A DNA stretch of 5,529 bases. Source: Promethearchaeota archaeon. Lineage in GTDB: Archaea > Asgardarchaeota > Lokiarchaeia > Sigynarchaeales > SOKP01. Both the position numbers and the translations under genes were made by a program. The notes under the pieces were generated by a model that worked only from the letters and a program-made list of their open reading frames with translations, was not told the DNA's origin and did not search any database. Positions 1-4,419 of the stretch are shown here, piece after piece. How positions within the stretch are numbered: position 1 is the first letter of the stretch; the number at the start of each line of letters is the position of its first letter. The DNA lies in NCBI GenBank assembly GCA_016839845.1, contig JAEOTL010000282.1, positions 1-5,529 of the forward strand, in the 5' to 3' direction.

Positions 1-1634
1 ACTGATGTAAATCCAGCCTTTCTATTAAACTCCAATTCAGCATCAATTATCTGTTTCCCTATTACACCTACATCAGCAACTGTTAGATTAGCTCCAAGCA
101 CACCATTTAATGATTCAACTATACCCTCTAATCCTTCAGCAATATCCAAAACTGCAAATGCTACAAATAGACAATATCCCGAAGCATCTACTGCTGCTGT
201 AGCAAGCTGCAAATCTCTAGAAATATCGGTTTTTTTTGGATCTCTTGGATCTACTTTACCACCAATACCTAAGATCTCGGATGTAATAGCATAACCAGCA
301 GTATGATCAGCACCCATCGGGGTAGTTGCATATGTTATTCCAATTCCTTTTATTGCTCTTGGATCGTAGGCTGGAAATCCTTGACCCTTCGAGGTAGGAA
401 TTCTTGTCACTCCAAGGACTTTTCCAGTGATTTCTGTACCATTAGCTAAAATCTTTCCGGTAGGAGTTCTTTTTCGAATCTCCTCCATAAGGTTTAATGC
501 ACCTTTTTCATCACCCATCTTAGCCAATCCTCCTTCCATCGCGACTGCAAGTGTAGTACCTGCTTCAATGGTATCAACACCTAAATCGTTACAAGCACGA
601 TTAAGTTCTCCGATGGTATCTAAATCATATATTCCGCAATTTGCTCCTAATGCCCAAACAGACTCATATTCTAATACTCCGACTGGATCTTTACCGCCAG
701 GCTTCGTCCAAACTTCAGAACATTGAATGATACAACCAGGACTGCAGAAATGGGGTCGAACGCCTCCACGTTTTTTAATCTCTTCCGCTTTAGCTTCACC
801 TGATATTTTTTCAGCTCTGTCATCCTGTCCACTGGAAAAGTTTCTTTGCGGCAAACCTCCAGCCTGGTTTATAATGTTCACTAATACGCTAGTTCCGTAG
901 GAATTTAAGGCACCTCCCGTTTTAGTAACATCATGGGCTTGAAGGGCATCTCTGAGTTTTTTTATACCCTGACTAAAAATTTCCTTATCAGCAATTTCTA
1001 CTCCAAGTGCTCCTGTTTCATCGACTATAATAAATTTTAAGCCTTTCGAGGCCATAACGGCTCCAAGTCCACCCCTTCCAGCATATCTGCTCGGTAGTCC
1101 TTCAGGGTCATTAAAACAAACTCCCGACATCGCCCCCAACATTTCAGCTGCGATACCCACACTACATATTCCTATTTTATCCCCAAATTCTTTTATGAGT
1201 TCTTTATGAACATCATATAATCCCTTATTTGACCATTTATTAGCGTTTACAAATTCCGCTTTATCAGGAGTTACTTTTAATAGATAATAATCGTCTCCTT
1301 TATGCTTTCCCTCAATTATAATTGCACCAATTCTCATCCTTCCAAGCTTTTGAGCAAAAGGTGTTCCAGCATTTGCTTCTTTAATCCCTCCTGTTAATGG
1401 AGATTTTCCACCAACACTAAGTCTCCCAGAATTTGGAGCTTTTGTTCCTGTTACTATTCCTGGGGCAAAAACTAATTTATTATGCGCACCTAATGGATCA
1501 CATGTAGGAGGAACCTCTGTAGCGACAATGGTTGATGTCATTCCACGCCCACCTAGTCCCGTCCATCCTTCGGGAAGATCTTCAAACTTAGTTTCGAGAT
1601 TAGTCATATTTACTCTTAACAATTTTCTTGGCAA
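1..1634 (-). CDS. Aldehyde:ferredoxin oxidoreductase family protein (tungstopterin), C-terminus cut by window edge
   Basis: Family members oxidise aldehydes to carboxylates in the cytoplasm, passing electrons to ferredoxin through a [4Fe-4S] cluster and a tungsten bis-pterin cofactor. The minus strand is open for 544 codons and off the left edge; about 60 residues are probably missing. Visible in order: an N-terminal KLLRVN strand (4-9), the GGRG pterin loop (28-31), RLSVGGKSPLTGG (71-83), YAGRGGLG (184-191), cluster cysteines C297, C301 and C305, LEYES (321-325), DLGVDTIE (350-357), GADH (441-444), and DASGYC (483-488) carrying the fourth cluster cysteine C488. Cysteine spacing is C-x3-C-x3-C, whereas classical Pyrococcus AOR has C-x2-C-x3-C. 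An ATG at 1607 would remove the conserved KLLRVN strand, so the TTG at 1634 with its strong ribosome site is preferred. The substrate cannot be told from sequence. The family call is very secure. Confidence 0.95.
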   Translation of the reverse strand, partial: MPRKLLRVNMTNLETKFEDLPEGWTGLGGRGMTSTIVATEVPPTCDPLGAHNKLVFAPGIVTGTKAPNSGRLSVGGKSPLTGGIKEANAGTPFAQKLGRMRIGAIIIEGKHKGDDYYLLKVTPDKAEFVNANKWSNKGLYDVHKELIKEFGDKIGICSVGIAAEMLGAMSGVCFNDPEGLPSRYAGRGGLGAVMASKGLKFIIVDETGALGVEIADKEIFSQGIKKLRDALQAHDVTKTGGALNSYGTSVLVNIINQAGGLPQRNFSSGQDDRAEKISGEAKAEEIKKRGGVRPHFCSPGCIIQCSEVWTKPGGKDPVGVLEYESVWALGANCGIYDLDTIGELNRACNDLGVDTIEAGTTLAVAMEGGLAKMGDEKGALNLMEEIRKRTPTGKILANGTEITGKVLGVTRIPTSKGQGFPAYDPRAIKGIGITYATTPMGADHTAGYAITSEILGIGGKVDPRDPKKTDISRDLQLATAAVDASGYCLFVAFAVLDIAEGLEGIVESLNGVLGANLTVADVGVIGKQIIDAELEFNRKAGFTS

Positions 1635-1637
1635 ATA

Positions 1638-1645
1638 ATCACCTC
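1638..1645 (-). promoter_or_regulatory. Shine-Dalgarno site that fixes the TTG start of the oxidoreductase
   Basis: The minus strand reads GAGGTGAT, a close match to the complement of the 16S rRNA 3' end, with 7 nt between GAGG and a TTG codon at 1634-1632. No comparable site precedes the ATG at 1607. Together with the conserved N-terminal strand encoded between the two codons, this decides the start. Confidence 0.8.
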
Positions 1646-1683
1646 TATTTTTATAGATATTATTTGTTTGTGAATGCTTGTTA

Positions 1684-1693
1684 TTTATATATT
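1684..1693 (-). promoter_or_regulatory. Probable TATA box for the oxidoreductase gene
   Basis: The minus strand reads AATATATAAA, preceded by an A-rich stretch (ATAGAA) that could serve as a BRE. It lies about 50 nt upstream of the TTG start. Transcription starting about 25 nt downstream, near 1663, would give a short leader that contains the Shine-Dalgarno. Placement is by consensus only. Confidence 0.5.
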
Positions 1694-1800
1694 TTCTATT
1701 AAAGACAAGGATTCGATATGTACATTGGTGCCTATCGTTGTAAGATAATTTCAGCTTTGAAAAGGGTAATAAAGCCTTTGACCTTCTTACTAATTATCTC

Positions 1801-1808
1801 TTAAATTA
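1801..1808 (+). promoter_or_regulatory. Possible TATA box for the nucleotidyltransferase gene (leaderless)
   Basis: TTAAATTA is centred about 24 nt before the ATG at 1828, the usual archaeal distance from TATA box to transcription start. No Shine-Dalgarno precedes the ATG, so a leaderless mRNA fits. The whole region is AT-rich, so this is a weak call. Confidence 0.35.
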
Positions 1809-1827
1809 ATCGAAAACTTCTTATCAA

Positions 1828-2595
1828 ATGACTACTCCAGCAGAAATCTTTAAGGGATTGTGCAATGAAGCTAAAGAAGATCCAAATATAGTTGGTTTTT
1901 TCTTAGGAGGTTCACGAGGTAAAGGATTTCAAACGAAGTATTCAGATTATGATACCTATATTATTGTAAAAGATAATTTTATTAGTCAATATAAAGAAAA
2001 ATACCCATTTCGAAAGTATCCAGGTCTTGATTTAATTGTATTTTCTTATTCCCAATTTGAGAACTATGCTCTTTGGGGAAGTGCTGAAATGTGGGATAGA
2101 TACAGTTTTGCTCACATAAAAGCAATAATCGATAAGAACGGAAAAATACAACAAATTTTAGATAAATTGGCTAAAGTACCAGAGGAGCATCTTTCAAATT
2201 TTATAGCTGAATCCTTAGATGCATATATTAACTCTGTGTATCGTTCTTTAAAATGTATTCGAGATGGTAATATTGAAGCAGCCCGGTTAGAAGCTGCTCT
2301 CTCTATCCCTGGTTTTCTCAATGTAATCTTTGCAATCCACAACGGTAGATTAAGACCTTATTATAAATATCTGATATGGGAGCTTGAAACATTTCCTCTA
2401 ACAAAATTCCCACTAGATGCGAAGCAAATTATCAGCATACTGATGAAAATACTAGACTCAGCAGATTCAAAAACCCAACAGCGCCTTCTTAGAATTACGG
2501 AGGAAATTCTTAGAAAAGAAGGATTTGGAAATGTTTTTGAGAGTTGGGGGGATGATTTTCCATGGATGAAGAATTTTGATCCAGATAAAGAGTAA
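1828..2595 (+). CDS. Nucleotidyltransferase-fold protein (KNTase/MNT-like superfamily), substrate unknown
   Basis: This 255-residue protein carries the Pol-beta-like nucleotidyltransferase signature GS-x10-D-x-D: GGS at 27-29, then D40 and D42 in SDYDTYIIV. A third likely metal-binding carboxylate is D68 in GLDLIVF. The rest (about 85-245) is predicted mostly helical, like the C-terminal helical domains of aminoglycoside and related nucleotidyltransferases. Such enzymes transfer NMP from an NTP to a small molecule, RNA or protein; nothing visible identifies the target. All three carboxylates are present, so it is probably active. It does not sit beside a HEPN-type partner, which argues against a MNT/HEPN toxin-antitoxin pair. 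The gene is monocistronic: divergent from the oxidoreductase, and converging on the homing endonuclease with 13 nt between stop codons. The ATG at 1828 is the first in-frame start and fits a leaderless transcript. Confidence 0.85.
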   Translation: MTTPAEIFKGLCNEAKEDPNIVGFFLGGSRGKGFQTKYSDYDTYIIVKDNFISQYKEKYPFRKYPGLDLIVFSYSQFENYALWGSAEMWDRYSFAHIKAIIDKNGKIQQILDKLAKVPEEHLSNFIAESLDAYINSVYRSLKCIRDGNIEAARLEAALSIPGFLNVIFAIHNGRLRPYYKYLIWELETFPLTKFPLDAKQIISILMKILDSADSKTQQRLLRITEEILRKEGFGNVFESWGDDFPWMKNFDPDKE

Positions 2596-2608
2596 AATAC
2601 AGGTTAAT

Positions 2609-3505
2609 TTAATTATTACCCCCGTATTGCTTAGCCCAAAAACCTCTAGTAGGTGTTTCGATCTCCCATTTCAGACACCAATTTTTAATCGTTTTACTAG
2701 AAACACCATAAATTTTTCCTATCTTTGTCATCGGGATTTTCCAAATGAGATTTTTCAGATCTTCCTTGGTTCCCATAAATTTTCGCTCGTGTGAAATCCA
2801 TGCATTTTCCCTTATTTTCTCAATTCTCTCTAAGTTAGTTTTGAATCTATGCCTTTTCCGAATCATACTATCATGGAAATTATCTAACATTTCATTAAAT
2901 AATTCTGCTCCTAAGCATAGTATATATTTTTTACCTTTAAATTGGCGTCCTTCTATTTCACCTTTAGTATATTCCTTTCTAATTTTATTATCGATATTAA
3001 AATAAGCTTTAATTTGGTCTAAGAATTTTTTACTTCCAGTTGTTATTCTGCTAGTCCCGGTTGTCCCATCACCATCAAAATAGCCAAGTAAGAATGATAA
3101 ATACAAGTCTCGGTTATCAAGTTTTGGTAATTCTATTATATTGGATTTTCTCATAACTACTCCACTTTTTTGGAGATCGCTCGAAATTTTATCACAAGTA
3201 ATTTGAATTCTAACTTTTCTTTGACCATCTATTTTCTTTTTAAATCTTGGATTTATTCCGATTTCTTTAATGAACCTATTTATTATGTTTTCATCACGGA
3301 GTCCAACACTAATCCCAAAGATTTTATTATTTCGAATATTGGAAATGTATCCATCAGCAAAAAAAAATCCAAGCCAATAAGCCTTTCTTTTCGTGTTTAT
3401 TTTTTCAAAATAATCAAGTCTGATATTTGGATGAAATTTTTTGATTTTTTCTGAAATCCCTTTTTTATTTTCTTTTTTAGACTCTATATTCTTCCTCTCT
3501 AACAA
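2609..3505 (-). CDS. LAGLIDADG homing endonuclease with C-terminal helix-turn-helix, free-standing
   Basis: This 298-residue protein has two LAGLIDADG helices, WLGFFFADG (44-52) and FLLGYFDGDG (138-147), each ending in the metal-binding acidic residue (D51, D146). It is therefore a single-chain, pseudo-symmetric endonuclease that would cut a long asymmetric DNA site. The stretch at about 245-292 (IPMTKIGKIYGVSSKTIKNW, then PTRGFWAK) is a helix-turn-helix extension seen on many archaeal members. It is highly basic and AT-rich. No intein splicing motifs flank it and it is not inside a recognisable host gene. It lies about 107 nt downstream of tRNA-Arg on the same strand. The start is uncertain: the TTG at 3505 directly follows an in-frame TGA, there is no strong ribosome site, and the frame continues upstream of the TGA to an ATG at 3589. 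Both catalytic acids are intact, so the core is not obviously degraded. Confidence 0.88.
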   Translation of the reverse strand: MLERKNIESKKENKKGISEKIKKFHPNIRLDYFEKINTKRKAYWLGFFFADGYISNIRNNKIFGISVGLRDENIINRFIKEIGINPRFKKKIDGQRKVRIQITCDKISSDLQKSGVVMRKSNIIELPKLDNRDLYLSFLLGYFDGDGTTGTSRITTGSKKFLDQIKAYFNIDNKIRKEYTKGEIEGRQFKGKKYILCLGAELFNEMLDNFHDSMIRKRHRFKTNLERIEKIRENAWISHERKFMGTKEDLKNLIWKIPMTKIGKIYGVSSKTIKNWCLKWEIETPTRGFWAKQYGGNN

Positions 3506-3589
3506 TCAACAATTGATCCCGAATAAGATTTTATTGGGTTTAATATTTAAAATTATCTCTACATCTTTTAAAGTTAAGATCTCTTTCAT
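3506..3589 (-). other. In-frame 27-codon stub ending in TGA immediately before the homing endonuclease
   Basis: An ATG at 3589 opens 27 codons (starting MKEILTLKDV, ending KILFGINC) in the same frame as the endonuclease, then TGA at 3508-3506, then the TTG start. It could be an old N-terminus cut off by a nonsense mutation, a short leader peptide, or chance. A TATA-like site at 3545-3553 lies inside it and would give a transcript lacking this ATG, which favours chance or decay. Confidence 0.3.
3545..3553 (-). promoter_or_regulatory. Possible TATA box for the homing endonuclease
   Basis: The minus strand reads TTTTAAATA, about 44 nt upstream of the TTG start. Predicted transcription start is near 3524, leaving a leader of about 18 nt. 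A separate promoter is needed because a T7 terminator tract lies between the tRNA and this gene. The call rests on consensus in AT-rich DNA. Confidence 0.35.
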
Positions 3590-3602
3590 AATTCTAATTT
3601 TT

Positions 3603-3609
3603 AAAAAAA
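3603..3609 (-). terminator. T-tract terminator after tRNA-Arg
   Basis: The minus strand carries seven consecutive T residues beginning three bases past the discriminator G of the tRNA. Archaeal RNA polymerase terminates at such U-runs without needing a hairpin. It would end the zinc-ribbon/tRNA transcript. Confidence 0.65.
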
Positions 3610-3612
3610 GAG

Positions 3613-3718
3613 CAGGCCCGGGGGGATATATTCGGGAAATGCTAAATGCAATTCACCATTGAACCCCCGACCTTCAGCTTAGGAGGCTGCCGCCCTATCC
3701 TGACTAGGCCACGGGCCT
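3613..3718 (-). tRNA. tRNA-Arg (anticodon CCU) with a 31-nt intron in the T-loop
   Basis: The gene would decode AGG. On the minus strand the acceptor AGGCCCG (3718-3712) pairs perfectly with CGGGCCT (3620-3614), followed by discriminator G73 (3613). The D-arm is GCCT/GGGC with A14, G15, G18, G19 and A21 in place. The anticodon arm is GCAGC, loop CTCCTAA, GCTGA: four pairs plus a G-A at 27/43. The variable loop is AGGTC. The T-stem GGGGG (3668-3664) pairs with CCCCC (3625-3621). Between TTCAA and AT in the T-loop lie 31 extra bases; removing them leaves TTCAAAT and a standard 75-nt tRNA. CCA is not encoded. The anticodon loop itself has no intron at the common 37/38 site. The 5' end is 8 nt after the zinc-ribbon stop codon, so the two may share a transcript, and a T7 tract follows the 3' end. 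Confidence 0.92.
3628..3658 (-). other. tRNA intron at position 58/59 with bulge-helix-bulge splicing motif
   Basis: The intron folds into a hairpin: left arm 3657-3648 pairs with right arm 3642-3634 around loop ATTTA, giving eight Watson-Crick pairs, one bulged T (3655) and one T-T mismatch. Directly beneath it, exon GTTC (G53-C56) pairs with intron GAAT (3633-3630, one G-T wobble) as the 4-bp central helix. It is flanked by 3-nt bulges A57-A58-T3658 and A3629-T3628-A59. Cutting between the second and third base of each bulge, the usual archaeal rule, joins TTCAA to AT. Joining at 59/60 is the main alternative, but it would leave TTCAATT. Confidence 0.85.
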
Positions 3719-3726
3719 TTAATTTC

Positions 3727-3891
3727 CTAAATATTAAGATTTTTCCTATAGTATGCTACTCCGCAGATAGGGCAGAAAAATTTATCTTCTATCCTTATAG
3801 CTTTTTCAATAGGGATTTCCTTCTGGCAATTCATAACACAGCAAGTTACTACTTCTTGGTCTCCCTTCTCGGTCTTAGACAAATTTATCAT
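3727..3891 (-). CDS. Small zinc-ribbon protein, 54 residues, function unknown
   Basis: The reading frame runs from ATG at 3891 to TAG at 3727. It contains TCCVMNC (16-22) and FCPICG (39-44), giving a Cys pair near residues 17/18 and 22 and a C40-x2-C43 pair about 18 residues later. That layout fits a small treble-clef or zinc-ribbon knuckle binding one zinc. The first knuckle is C18-x3-C22 or C17-x4-C22, not the common C-x2-C, so the ligand choice is unclear. There is no membrane segment or signal peptide. Small zinc ribbons in archaea often bind nucleic acid or act inside larger complexes, but nothing here shows a partner. It ends 8 nt before tRNA-Arg on the same strand, suggesting co-transcription. 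No Shine-Dalgarno precedes the ATG, so a short-leader transcript is likely. It is a real gene by its cysteine pattern, but I do not recognise a named family. Confidence 0.7.
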   Translation of the reverse strand: MINLSKTEKGDQEVVTCCVMNCQKEIPIEKAIRIEDKFFCPICGVAYYRKNLNI

Positions 3892-3921
3892 TGATTTTAA
3901 TCTGTATCCCTATGTATAGTA

Positions 3922-3930
3922 CTTTAAAAT
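3922..3930 (-). promoter_or_regulatory. Possible TATA box for zinc ribbon and tRNA-Arg
   Basis: The minus strand reads ATTTTAAAG, about 35 nt upstream of the zinc-ribbon ATG. Initiation near 3900 would leave a leader of about 10 nt. The tRNA may depend on it, since the 30 nt before the tRNA lie within the zinc-ribbon coding sequence and hold only a weak TATA-like stretch. Consensus-based only. Confidence 0.35.
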
Positions 3931-4013
3931 AACAAAAGGTTTTAATTTGTTTTTATTTAATTACAATATAATAGTTTTTTTAATAATAATTGTTTTTTTG
4001 AGTCTTACTTATA

Positions 4014-4289
4014 ATGTCGCGTGAAGGTTACTCGAGATCAAATCGCCCTATTGATTATTTAATGGATTCTATAAACCAAATAATCCTTATAAAAGTAAAA
4101 CGTAATCGACTTTTTAGGGCCCTCTTACGATCATTCGATGAACACTTGAATATATTTATCGAAAATGCTGAGCAGATTTTTGAATATCAAGATGAAGAGG
4201 GTAATATTAGGGAGGAGCATGAAGAACTTGGTTCAATTGTTATCCGTGGGGATAATATAATTTTTATCAATCTCGCATCAAATGACTAA
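4014..4289 (+). CDS. Archaeal Sm-like (LSm/SmAP) RNA-binding protein
   Basis: LSm proteins form hexameric or heptameric rings that bind U-rich RNA and act in RNA processing and turnover in the cytoplasm. This 91-residue protein is of usual length. Sm1 spans about 16-52: VKRNRLFRALLRSFDEHLNI contains the uridine-pocket residues D42-E-H44-L-N46. Sm2 spans about 72-87: LGSIVIRGDNIIFINL with R78-G79-D80-N81. An acidic stretch (57-71, rich in D and E) lengthens the loop between the two motifs. One oddity is A36, where Sm1 usually has glycine (F-R-G-x-L). The first 10 residues (SREGYSRSN) look like a flexible basic tail. The ATG at 4014 is the only sensible start; it has no Shine-Dalgarno, and an upstream AT-rich run (3961-3990) could hold the TATA box. 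The usual archaeal neighbour, ribosomal protein L37e, is not seen downstream. Family assignment is secure. Confidence 0.94.
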   Translation: MSREGYSRSNRPIDYLMDSINQIILIKVKRNRLFRALLRSFDEHLNIFIENAEQIFEYQDEEGNIREEHEELGSIVIRGDNIIFINLASND

Positions 4290-4340
4290 GAAACGAGAAT
4301 TCTAGTCTTATTTTGCTTTCTATTATCGATAAAAATATAC

Positions 4341-4350
4341 TTTTAAATTA
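4341..4350 (+). promoter_or_regulatory. Possible TATA box for the phosphoesterase gene
   Basis: TTTTAAATTA is centred about 27 nt before an ATG at 4372. That ATG opens only 14 codons, in frame with the phosphoesterase, before a TAG at 4414. Transcripts starting near 4371 would reach the phosphoesterase starts at 4420, 4441 or 4456 with a leader of 50-85 nt. Consensus-based only. Confidence 0.35.
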
Positions 4351-4419
4351 CGATTATTTAGTTATTAATAGATGATTTTTCAAGTGAATTACCTCACAAC
4401 TGTTAAAGAGTTTTAGAAT

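Noticed and set aside
427..726. Open frame of 99 codons on the plus strand
   Set aside because: It lies antisense to the well-conserved oxidoreductase, and its product shows no recognisable family features.
1755..1785. Possible AAAGG/CCTTT hairpin in the divergent promoter region
   Set aside because: Only five pairs with an AT-rich loop; not enough to call an operator or an RNA element.
2112..2342. Minus-strand open frame of 76 codons
   Set aside because: It is antisense within the nucleotidyltransferase gene, with no motif or ribosome site of its own.
2745..3454. Plus-strand frames at 2745-3005 and 3170-3454
   Set aside because: Both are antisense to the homing endonuclease; their phenylalanine- and serine-rich products are typical shadows of a lysine-rich gene.
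2596..3718. Integrated element bounded by a repeat of the tRNA 3' end
   Set aside because: I found no copy of the tRNA 3' end near 2596-2608 or elsewhere, and no integrase, so there are no attachment sites to call.
3646..3894. Plus-strand frame of 82 codons
   Set aside because: It runs through the tRNA gene and antisense to the zinc-ribbon frame, both of which have better support.
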